From positions 1-5,917 of the forward strand of contig JAHEHW010000127.1 of the NCBI GenBank assembly GCA_024639745.1: DNA of 5,917 bases. Direction: 5' to 3'. The notes under the pieces were generated by a model. The model did not search any database. It was not told the DNA's origin and was given only the letters and a program-made list of their open reading frames with translations. This document shows, piece after piece, positions 1 to 5,495 of the stretch (within the stretch, counting starts at the first letter, position 1; each line of letters starts with the position of its first letter). Source of the stretch: Salaquimonas sp. Lineage in GTDB: Bacteria > Pseudomonadota > Alphaproteobacteria > Rhizobiales > Rhizobiaceae. Position numbers and translations under genes: made by a program.

Positions 1-301
1 GCGAAGCCTGAAAAAGGCCATCCGCTTCAGCATAGAGGTTTACCCGCCCTGTGCCGGCAGTGTCGATCCGTATATTGGCCATCCTCAGCGCACGGGCAAG
101 GCGCTCCGCTGCGCGGTTTTCATCGATGTCGCCGGCTTCCGGTATAGCAACGACAAGGGCCTCCATACCGGTTTGCCGGATCACCTGAAGGTCTTCGCCG
201 GATAGCCGCTGACCCTTTTTGATCGATACTCCGCCATGCTTCAGCGAATGCGCCAGAATTGCGCCTTCGCATTGCTCAAGCGGAAAGGATCCGAATTTCA
301 T
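1..301 (-). CDS. MoeA/MobA-like molybdopterin-binding protein (N-terminal part, runs off left edge)
   Basis: Reading the minus strand from an ATG at 301-299 gives 100 uninterrupted codons to the window edge. The ATG overlaps the stop of the XdhC C-domain gene as ATGA (4 nt), and no Shine-Dalgarno is visible, so translation is probably coupled. The product begins MKFGSFPLEQCEGAILAHSL, followed by a KKG-x-RL segment near residues 28-32 and TGRVNLYAEADG near 84-95. This pattern fits the MoeA-like N-terminal domain of the alphaproteobacterial fusion proteins that carry a MobA-like nucleotidyltransferase domain further on. Such proteins are thought to bind molybdopterin and attach a nucleotide, giving the cytosine-dinucleotide cofactor used by CO dehydrogenase-type hydroxylases. 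The transferase half lies outside the window, so the fusion is inferred. Position directly after two XdhC genes supports a molybdenum cofactor role. Confidence 0.75.
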   Translation of the reverse strand, partial: MKFGSFPLEQCEGAILAHSLKHGGVSIKKGQRLSGEDLQVIRQTGMEALVVAIPEAGDIDENRAAERLARALRMANIRIDTAGTGRVNLYAEADGLFQAS

Positions 302-1014
302 GCCGTGGCCGCGTCTTTGGAACGCAGCTTCGAAAAATCGCGTTTTCGCAAGCTGGAAATGATCTCCGCCAGCACCGCAACCGCAATTTCCTGCGGATTT
401 GCCGCCCCGATATCGAGACCGATCGGCGCGTGAATGCGATCAAGTTGCGCATCGGCAAGACCTTTTGCCCGAAGACGTTCCAATCGTTTGCCGTGCGTTT
501 TTCGGCTGCCGAGAGCCCCGACATAAAAGCAGTCGGCTTTCAATGCCTCGGCAATCGGATAATCATCGATCTTGGGATCATGCGTGACGGCGCAAAGGGC
601 CGTATAAGGATCAAGATCGCCCCGTTGCAGAACCTCTTCAGGCCAATCGGCAACCAGCTTTATATCGCCAAACCTGTCCTCGCTGGCAAAGGCAGTGCGC
701 GGGTCAATCACCTCGATATCGAACCCGGCGATCTTTGCTATTGGCACAAGAGCTTGAGAAATGTGAACCGCCCCGATGACGACGATACGGGTTGCAGGCA
801 CATGCACGTTCAGGAAGTACTCGCGGCCATCGATGTGGTGAATACCCGATTTTCCACTCTTGAAGGCCTTGTCGATCGCCTCGCCCAGCGTTCCGGTGAC
901 TGCTTCGCCTTCAAAAACCACGCGATCTCGGCCATCGCCAAGATCTGTCACCAGAACCGCTGCCTTACGCGTCCGGCGTGCTTCATTGAGCCGTTTGAGG
1001 CAGTACGGATCCAT
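298..1014 (-). CDS. XdhC family protein, C-terminal Rossmann domain only (CoxF-like)
   Basis: The 238-residue product matches the XdhC C-terminal domain. Visible signatures are RIVVIGAVHISQAL (about 76-89, the nucleotide-fold glycine region, with H84), VIDPR (102-106), VTHDPKID (143-150), YVGALGSRKT (164-173) and PIGLDIGAANPQEIA (197-211). XdhC proteins bind molybdenum cofactor, protect it, and help its sulfuration and insertion into xanthine dehydrogenase-like enzymes in the cytoplasm. CoxF of carboxidotrophs is the closest functional analogue. The protein lacks the usual XdhC N-terminal domain with its GSVSGGC and CGG motifs; that domain is encoded by the gene just upstream, whose stop overlaps this ATG by 1 nt (TGATG at 1016-1012). 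The two may therefore act as a complex. Only a weak GGTGGG stretch precedes the ATG, so re-initiation is likely. Family assignment is firm; the enzyme it serves is unknown. Confidence 0.9.
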   Translation of the reverse strand: MDPYCLKRLNEARRTRKAAVLVTDLGDGRDRVVFEGEAVTGTLGEAIDKAFKSGKSGIHHIDGREYFLNVHVPATRIVVIGAVHISQALVPIAKIAGFDIEVIDPRTAFASEDRFGDIKLVADWPEEVLQRGDLDPYTALCAVTHDPKIDDYPIAEALKADCFYVGALGSRKTHGKRLERLRAKGLADAQLDRIHAPIGLDIGAANPQEIAVAVLAEIISSLRKRDFSKLRSKDAATA

Positions 1015-1355
1015 CAGCCCACCCGCTCTACATAAACCCGGATCTTGCCACCGCAGGAAAGGCCGACTTCCCAGGCAGTCTCATCGGCAACCCCGAATTC
1101 CAGAAGTTTCGGCTCGCCCGTTTCGAGCACATCGCCCGCTTCGCTGATCACCGCGCCTTCCACGCAACCGCCCGAAACGGATCCTTCGAAATTTCCCTGG
1201 TCGTCGATCACGAGATGAGAACCAACGGGACGAGGGGCCGAGCCCCAAGTTTCGACAACCGTGGCTACTGCGACTTCCCTGCCCTCTTTCATCCAGGCTT
1301 CGGCAATATCCAGTTCGGCCGAAAGGCTTCCGATGTTTGTCTCGATAGCGGTCAT
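1014..1355 (-). CDS. XdhC/CoxI N-terminal-domain protein (stand-alone small protein)
   Basis: This 113-residue protein is a complete XdhC/CoxI N-terminal domain and nothing more. Diagnostic motifs are TWGSAPRPVGS (36-46), GSVSGGCVEGA (58-68, C64) and VGLSCGGKIRVYVE (97-110, C101). In full-length XdhC this domain is followed in the same chain by a Rossmann domain and the whole protein handles molybdenum cofactor; here the chain stops at residue 113. The ATG at 1355 is preceded by GGAGTGAG (1369-1362), a plausible ribosome site. The gene follows the VWA gene after 70 nt, the longest gap in the operon, and overlaps the Rossmann-domain gene by 1 nt. Both halves are intact and in different reading frames, with a proper start and stop. 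That argues for a natural split into two subunits, though a fixed ancestral frameshift cannot be excluded from sequence alone. Confidence 0.9.
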   Translation of the reverse strand: MTAIETNIGSLSAELDIAEAWMKEGREVAVATVVETWGSAPRPVGSHLVIDDQGNFEGSVSGGCVEGAVISEAGDVLETGEPKLLEFGVADETAWEVGLSCGGKIRVYVERVG

Positions 1356-1382
1356 TCTGTTCTCACTCCAATCGATAGAGCA

Positions 1383-1400
1383 TGACCGGGTATCCGGTCA
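1383..1400. promoter_or_regulatory. Perfect 7-bp inverted repeat in the VWA-XdhC gap
   Basis: TGACCGG (1383-1389), a 4-nt spacer, and CCGGTCA (1394-1400) form a perfect inverted repeat in the only sizeable intergenic gap of the minus-strand operon (1356-1425). It ends about 28 nt upstream of the XdhC N-domain ATG. In the direction of transcription it is not followed by a T tract, so it does not look like an intrinsic terminator. It could be an RNA hairpin separating transcript segments or an operator for an internal promoter; neither is shown by the sequence. Confidence 0.4.
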
Positions 1401-1425
1401 AAACGGCCTTTGCCACTATTATGTG

Positions 1426-2667
1426 TTACTGAGCATGGATCGCTTCAAGCCATTGACGCGGATCATGACGATGATCCGCGGGTTCGGAAAGTGCCGAACA
1501 CAAATCTGCCAATGCATCGAGCGAGTGCACCGGCCGGAATTCATCTACATGTGGCAATATCGTCCGAATGCCCCGTGCTTTCACCTCGAACCCCTCGAAA
1601 CGGAGCAGTGGGTTGAGCCAAATCAACCTGCGGCACGAACGGTGCAAACGATCGATTTCATGCTCAAGCAGATCGTCCTGCTCACGCTCCAGGCCGTCCG
1701 TAATCAGCAGCACGATAGCCCCCTGTCCCAATACGCGGCGCGACCACTTCAAATTGAATTCGTGCAGATTGGCACCGATCCGCGTTCCGCCCGACCAGTC
1801 TTCAACCGCATCGGCGCATTCCGCCAGCGCCTGGTCGGGATCCTTTCGGCTAAGTTGCCGCGTCACATTGGTCAGTCGCGTTCCGAACAGAAAGGTATGA
1901 ACCTTTTGTCGCTTCTCCGTCAGGGCGTGGAGAAAATGCAGAAAGGTACGGGAATAATTCGCCATCGAACCGGAAATATCGGCAATCACCACAATCGGTG
2001 GGTGGATGCGCTTGTGGCGCCGAAACTTTGGCAGGACGAGATCGCCGCCCGTCTTTAGCGATGAGGCAAGGGTGCGCCGCGGATCAATGCGATGCACTCT
2101 GTTCATCGGTTCGAAGCGGCGGGTTTTCACGGCCTCGACAGGCATCATCAGTTTCGACATGGCAAGCCGCGCCTCGGTAACTTCCGCCGCACTCATTTGT
2201 GCAAAATCCTTTTTGCGGAGAACTTCTTTCCCGGAAGCTGTAAGAAGCGCATCGATCTCAATCTGAGGCTTTTCAACCTCCTTCTTGTTTTCCTGCCCGG
2301 AAAACAGCGATTCCGAAACACGCGATTGAGCAGCTTTTTTCTCGAATTCCTCACGCTCGCCGGCAGCCATCGGCGAAAACATCTGCAGCATTTTCTCGAC
2401 CAGATCACGTGACCGCCAGTAGAGCCGGAATGCCTCGTCAAAAACGGCATGATCTTCCCGGCGCGTGACGAATATCGAATGAAGCGTCCAGTAAAAATCA
2501 TCGCGGCTCGTGAGCCCGGCGACCTCCACCGCCCGAACCGCCTCGACAATGCTCGACGGCCCTACACGCATGCCGGCGCCACGCAATATCCTGGCGAAAT
2601 AGAGTATGTTTTCCGGCAATCGCCCTGATGCGTCTGCCTGTGTTTTTTCAGCCTCCGAAACCGCCAA
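1426..2667 (-). CDS. VWA domain-containing protein, CoxE family
   Basis: The 413-residue protein has a CoxE-type layout. An N-terminal helical region (about 18-100, with ILYFARILRGAGMRVGPSS) leads into a charged linker and the RVHRIDPRRTL segment (190-200), then a C-terminal von Willebrand A domain. The metal-site residues are complete: DISGS (D230, S232, S234), T295 in WSGGTRIG and D324 in LITDGLE. In carboxidotrophs CoxE works with the AAA+ protein CoxD in building the Cu-S-Mo site of CO dehydrogenase. The adjacent MoxR ATPase lies only 3 nt away, so the same ATPase/VWA pairing is likely. The start is TTG at 2667-2665, with GGAG (2677-2674) at 6-nt spacing. The next in-frame Met (residue 33) would remove conserved N-terminal sequence, so TTG is preferred. 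The target enzyme is not in the window. Confidence 0.9.
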   Translation of the reverse strand: MAVSEAEKTQADASGRLPENILYFARILRGAGMRVGPSSIVEAVRAVEVAGLTSRDDFYWTLHSIFVTRREDHAVFDEAFRLYWRSRDLVEKMLQMFSPMAAGEREEFEKKAAQSRVSESLFSGQENKKEVEKPQIEIDALLTASGKEVLRKKDFAQMSAAEVTEARLAMSKLMMPVEAVKTRRFEPMNRVHRIDPRRTLASSLKTGGDLVLPKFRRHKRIHPPIVVIADISGSMANYSRTFLHFLHALTEKRQKVHTFLFGTRLTNVTRQLSRKDPDQALAECADAVEDWSGGTRIGANLHEFNLKWSRRVLGQGAIVLLITDGLEREQDDLLEHEIDRLHRSCRRLIWLNPLLRFEGFEVKARGIRTILPHVDEFRPVHSLDALADLCSALSEPADHRHDPRQWLEAIHAQ

Positions 2668-2670
2668 GGC

Positions 2671-3594
2671 TCACTCCGCAGCCCGCATTTGGGATTTGAC
2701 CTCTTCGAGAAGCTTCTGTCCCTCGCTGGACTGGATTCGCGCAATGTCGTCCTGGTATTTCAACAGAACACCAATCGTATCTGAAACCGTTTTCGGATCG
2801 AGCGCTAATTTGTCGAGCTCGATCAACGCCGTAGCCCAGTCCAGTGTCTCGGCAACGCCAGGGTTCTTGAACAGGTCCATTTCTCTCAGCCGTTGAACGT
2901 AGGCGACGATTTCATTCGAAAGCGTCTCGCCCGCCGTTGGCGCCTTGACGTTCAGGATCGCCATTTCGCGTGCTGCATCGGGATAGTCGACCCAATGGTA
3001 CAGGCAGCGCCGCTTCAGCGCATCGTGAATTTCCCGTGTCCGGTTGGTCGTAATGATCACAATCGGCGGCTCCTCCGCCCGGATTGTACCAAGTTCAGGA
3101 ATGGTCACCTGATAATCGGAGAGAATTTCCAGCAGGAACGCTTCAAATGCCTCATCCGTTCGGTCGAGTTCATCGATCAGGAGCACGGGCGCCCTGCCAG
3201 CTTCGCCTTCCAGCGCTTTCAAGAGTGCCCGTTTGATCAGAAAGCGTTCGGAAAAGACGCCCGCTTCCATCGCATCCTTGTTCGTATCGCCAGTCGCTTC
3301 CCGCATCCGAATCTCGACCATCTGTGCCGCATAATTCCATTCGTAAACGGCTGAGGAAACATCAAGCCCCTCATAGCACTGCAATCTGATCAAAGGTCGA
3401 TCGAGACAGTCGCTCAGGACTTTCGCGATTTCAGTCTTGCCGACCCCCGCTTCACCTTCGAGAAAAAGCGGACGCTGCATTTTGAGACTGAGATATAGCA
3501 CCGTCGCCAGCGCCCGATCCGGAACATAGCCGCCATCGCGCAACAGCGCTTCGGTGGCATCGATCGATTCCGGCAATTTCGTCCGGTCTGCCAT
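2671..3594 (-). CDS. MoxR-family AAA+ ATPase (CoxD-like)
   Basis: This 307-residue ATPase carries Walker A GEAGVGKT (47-54), Walker B VLLIDELDR (137-145), a sensor-1-like ITTNRTREI (181-189, N184) and the arginine pair in LKRRCLYHW (193-201). Length and motifs fit the MoxR branch, which acts as a cytoplasmic chaperone-like remodeller with VWA partners during cofactor or metal insertion. CoxD, needed to form the CO dehydrogenase active site in Oligotropha, is the closest described role. The ATG at 3594 overlaps the flavin reductase stop by 1 nt (TGATG), yet has its own strong ribosome site, GAGGAG (3607-3602) at 7-nt spacing, so it can be translated independently and well. The CoxE-type VWA gene follows after 3 nt. 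Family call is firm; a molybdenum-hydroxylase client is inferred from the neighbours. Confidence 0.93.
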   Translation of the reverse strand: MADRTKLPESIDATEALLRDGGYVPDRALATVLYLSLKMQRPLFLEGEAGVGKTEIAKVLSDCLDRPLIRLQCYEGLDVSSAVYEWNYAAQMVEIRMREATGDTNKDAMEAGVFSERFLIKRALLKALEGEAGRAPVLLIDELDRTDEAFEAFLLEILSDYQVTIPELGTIRAEEPPIVIITTNRTREIHDALKRRCLYHWVDYPDAAREMAILNVKAPTAGETLSNEIVAYVQRLREMDLFKNPGVAETLDWATALIELDKLALDPKTVSDTIGVLLKYQDDIARIQSSEGQKLLEEVKSQMRAAE

Positions 3595-4109
3595 CAGGAT
3601 TCTCCTCTCTCTCCTTCAAGCTTGCGATAATCCCGGTCGAGATAGATCAGCGCATCACCATGGCCGTCTCTCGCAAAATCGACAACGCGGCCAAAGATCA
3701 CATAATGCGTGGCAATCGCCTGAACGTCCGTGACGACGCAGTCGAGCGACATTCGCGCCCCACCGAGCACCGGAGCTCCGGTCTTGAGTTGCTGCCACGC
3801 GCCGACCCTGAACCGCTCATCCATGGAAAGCTGACCTTCTCCGGCAAAAGCACGGGCAATCTCGGATTGATCAACACAAAGCGTATTCAGCGCGAACACG
3901 CCATTCTCGATGAACCAGCGGTTTTCCTCGCGGTTGCGGTTGAGACAGAAAAGCAGGAGCGGCGGGCTGTCGGAAACAGACGTGACGGCTGTGGCTGTCA
4001 CGCCACGACGGCCTGCCTTTCCGTCCGTCGTCACGACATGAACCGCACCGGCAAAACGCGCCATGCAATCGCGATACTCCTGGGAAGAAATCTGGCTATT
4101 ATCTAACAA
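3594..4109 (-). CDS. Flavin reductase family protein (FMN-binding split barrel)
   Basis: The 171-residue product matches the HpaC/RutF-type flavin reductases, which use NAD(P)H to reduce free FMN or FAD, usually for a separate monooxygenase. Matching segments are EYRDCMARFAGAVHVVTT (11-28), GVTATAVTSVSDSPPLLLFC (36-55), VFALNTL (71-77), GAPVLGGARMSLDC (111-124), THYVIFGRVV (134-143) and a C-terminal DRDYRKLEG. The start is TTG at 4109-4107, with AGTGAG (4120-4115) 5 nt upstream. An in-frame TGA at 4118-4116 rules out an earlier start, and the first ATG (4064) would cut into the conserved N-terminal segment. It is the first gene of the operon and overlaps the MoxR gene by 1 nt. No oxygenase partner is present, so its link to the maturation genes is unexplained. 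A simple FMN-binding or other redox role is the main alternative. Confidence 0.88.
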   Translation of the reverse strand: MLDNSQISSQEYRDCMARFAGAVHVVTTDGKAGRRGVTATAVTSVSDSPPLLLFCLNRNREENRWFIENGVFALNTLCVDQSEIARAFAGEGQLSMDERFRVGAWQQLKTGAPVLGGARMSLDCVVTDVQAIATHYVIFGRVVDFARDGHGDALIYLDRDYRKLEGERGES

Positions 4110-4235
4110 ATTTGCTCACTTGGATGAATCAGTATCGTTTCGATTTTTCAGCCTCTGGGCTTGGGATTTCGGGTCTTAACGCTGCTTATCCTGGCCCGGC
4201 AGCCTGAACAGGTCTAGACATAGTCCCGCCATACG

Positions 4236-4247
4236 CCATTGCAATGG
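4236..4247. promoter_or_regulatory. Perfect 12-bp palindrome, candidate operator
   Basis: CCATTGCAATGG is its own reverse complement and lies near the middle of the divergent intergenic region. The core ATTGCAAT resembles the symmetric sites bound by dimeric regulators such as the LysR family, but no regulator gene is present in the window. A shared half, GCCATTGC, recurs at 4312-4319. This is a structural observation; binding is not shown. Confidence 0.3.
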
Positions 4248-4279
4248 TTTGGACAATTGCCCTTCTGACCAACACAGCG

Positions 4280-4339
4280 ATCCAAAAACTGTTGGATGGT
4301 GACTAACGAATGCCATTGCGCCCGACCCTCAGTCACCAT
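4280..4339. repeat. Two abutting inverted repeats upstream of the binding-protein gene
   Basis: ATCCAA (4280-4285) pairs with TTGGAT (4292-4297) across 6 nt. ATGGTGACT (4296-4304) pairs perfectly with AGTCACCAT (4331-4339) across 26 nt. The two repeats share bases 4296-4297. They end about 35 nt before the ATG of the substrate-binding protein. They could be operator half-sites or, if transcribed, RNA stems. No poly-T follows the second stem on the plus strand, so a terminator is unlikely. Confidence 0.35.
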
Positions 4340-4343
4340 AAAA
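4316..4343 (+). promoter_or_regulatory. Weak candidate promoter for the binding-protein gene
   Basis: TTGCGC (4316-4321) and ATAAAA (4338-4343) are separated by 16 nt and loosely fit a sigma-70-type pair. A start near 4350 would give a leader of roughly 25 nt before the ATG at 4374. The right arm of the 9-bp inverted repeat falls between and into these boxes. Both boxes diverge from consensus, so this is tentative. Confidence 0.2.
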
Positions 4344-4373
4344 ACGGACAAATGAAAGCAAGAAACTCACTAT

Positions 4374-5495
4374 ATGATGTTCAAATTTGCAGTTTATCTC
4401 TTTGCCCTCGCCTGCCTTGCCGCATTTGCCGCGGCTCCGGGAAACGCTCGAGCCGAGTGGAATATCGGCATCTCGCTACCACTGGCGGCCAATGCCAGGC
4501 CGCTCGCGGAACAGTTTCTGAACGGCGCTGAGCAGGCAGTCGCCACTCACAATCAAAAAGGCGGCGAGACAACCCGCCTGACCGTCGTCGATGATGGTTG
4601 CGACCCGGAACTCGCCGGACTTGCAGTTGACGATCTGAAGGCCGCCGACGTGGATATAGTCACCGGCCTTATCTGTAACGACTCAGTCTACACGCTGGCC
4701 GACGCACTGGATTCGAAAACGCCATTGCTCGTGGCAGGCGCGCGGTCGGTCCGTATTCTCAAGGACCGGGAACGCCGTCAGTGGAACGTCTGGCAAATCG
4801 CTCCGGATGATCTGGCGGCGCCGCGCGCCGCTGCAGAAATCCTTTCCCGGCGATGGGAAGCCGAACCTTTTGCCATCGTCGATGACGGCACCGTTTACGG
4901 ACGAAATATGGCGGATGGGTTCCGCACCGCGATGGAGGAACTCGGCTTTCCTGCCCAATTTCAGGATACCTTCCGACCGACCCAATCGACCCAGGCACGC
5001 CTTGTAAGGCGATTGCGCCGCGCAGGAACCACCCATGTCTTTGTTGGCGCCTCTGCAGAAGACATTGCCATGATCGCAAGGAACTCGGCGGAACTCGAGA
5101 TACCGCTGGTAATCGCGGGCGGCGAGGAGCTCGGTATCCTCCCGTTTTTCGAACCGGAAAACCAACCCCCGGCGGGCCTTCTGGCTGTTCTGGCGAAGAA
5201 CGAAGACCTCATCAGCAGGCCGGCTCGGATCGACCCGGAAGACCCTTCTGCGGAAAACCTGCTGGAAGCGCTCGGCCCGCCGCCATACGAGCTTCTGGGT
5301 ATGCAGGCAGTTGAAATTGCGCTTGCTGCTCTCGCCCAAAACGCCGAGAACCCGACGGAAGCGCTTTCGGGAAAACGCTTCGAAACCCGCCTTGGTCCCG
5401 TTGCCTTCTCGCCAAAAGGTGCAAATACCACTCCCTATTTTGCGCTGTACCGCTGGAACGGAGAGCGTTTCTTGAAGGCGGACGACCCGTCATGA
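4374..5495 (+). CDS. Periplasmic substrate-binding protein, branched-chain amino acid ABC transporter type
   Basis: The 373-residue protein starts with a clear Sec signal peptide: hydrophobic residues 4-21, likely cleavage after ARA at 25-27, leaving EWNIGISLPL. The fold signatures of the LivJ-type binding proteins follow: FLNGAEQAVATHN (48-60), VVDDGCDPELA (71-81), IVDDGTVYGRNMADGF (168-183) and the C-terminal YFALYRWNGERF (355-366). C76 and C101 are 25 residues apart, the same spacing as the known disulfide in E. coli LivJ. The ligand-contact stretch after C101 differs from the usual SPSAT-type sequence (here VAGARS at 120-125), so the ligand may not be a branched-chain amino acid. The start is ATG 4374 or 4377; the ribosome site is weak. 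No permease or ATPase gene is adjacent; the next gene, overlapping by 4 nt, is a P1-family peptidase. Confidence 0.88.
   Translation: MMFKFAVYLFALACLAAFAAAPGNARAEWNIGISLPLAANARPLAEQFLNGAEQAVATHNQKGGETTRLTVVDDGCDPELAGLAVDDLKAADVDIVTGLICNDSVYTLADALDSKTPLLVAGARSVRILKDRERRQWNVWQIAPDDLAAPRAAAEILSRRWEAEPFAIVDDGTVYGRNMADGFRTAMEELGFPAQFQDTFRPTQSTQARLVRRLRRAGTTHVFVGASAEDIAMIARNSAELEIPLVIAGGEELGILPFFEPENQPPAGLLAVLAKNEDLISRPARIDPEDPSAENLLEALGPPPYELLGMQAVEIALAALAQNAENPTEALSGKRFETRLGPVAFSPKGANTTPYFALYRWNGERFLKADDPS

Larger units (their letters stand above)
4110..4373. other. Divergent intergenic region, probable promoters for both blocks
   Basis: This 264-nt stretch separates the minus-strand operon from the plus-strand pair, so both promoters should lie here. 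I see no RNA gene and no convincing coding sequence. It contains a 12-bp palindrome (4236-4247), an imperfect palindrome around CAATTG (4251-4262), and two abutting inverted repeats (4280-4297 and 4296-4339). On the minus strand, TTGTCC (4259-4254) and TATGGC (4236-4231) are 17 nt apart, a weak sigma-70-like pair with the 12-bp palindrome in its spacer; that would leave a leader of over 100 nt before the flavin reductase. This pair is only a suggestion. Confidence 0.6.

Noticed and set aside
259..1035. Long plus-strand open frame (258 codons)
   Set aside because: It lies antisense to the two XdhC genes, whose conserved motifs are unmistakable. The translation has no recognisable domain, so it is a shadow frame.
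1383..1400. Intrinsic terminator after the VWA gene
   Set aside because: The stem is not followed by a run of T in the direction of transcription, and the downstream genes belong functionally with the upstream ones.
1261..2058. Long plus-strand open frame (265 codons)
   Set aside because: It is antisense to the VWA domain and the start of the XdhC N-domain gene, crosses the intergenic hairpin, and has no family resemblance.
2893..3354. Plus-strand open frame of 153 codons
   Set aside because: It is fully antisense to the Walker B and sensor region of the MoxR ATPase gene; no domain is visible.
4126..4130. GAATC, a GANTC methylation site just upstream of the flavin reductase
   Set aside because: GANTC is the CcrM site in alphaproteobacteria and can affect promoters, but a single 5-bp site is expected by chance at this density.
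4212..4219. 8-bp palindrome GTCTAGAC in the intergenic region
   Set aside because: Too short to be meaningful on its own and not extended by flanking symmetry.
4310..4531. Small plus-strand open frame overlapping the start of the binding-protein gene
   Set aside because: It is in a different frame, begins inside the inverted repeat, lacks a ribosome site and a recognisable domain. A leader peptide role cannot be supported.
4683..5339. Minus-strand open frame of 218 codons
   Set aside because: It is antisense to the substrate-binding protein, which has a signal peptide and family motifs; the antisense product resembles nothing.
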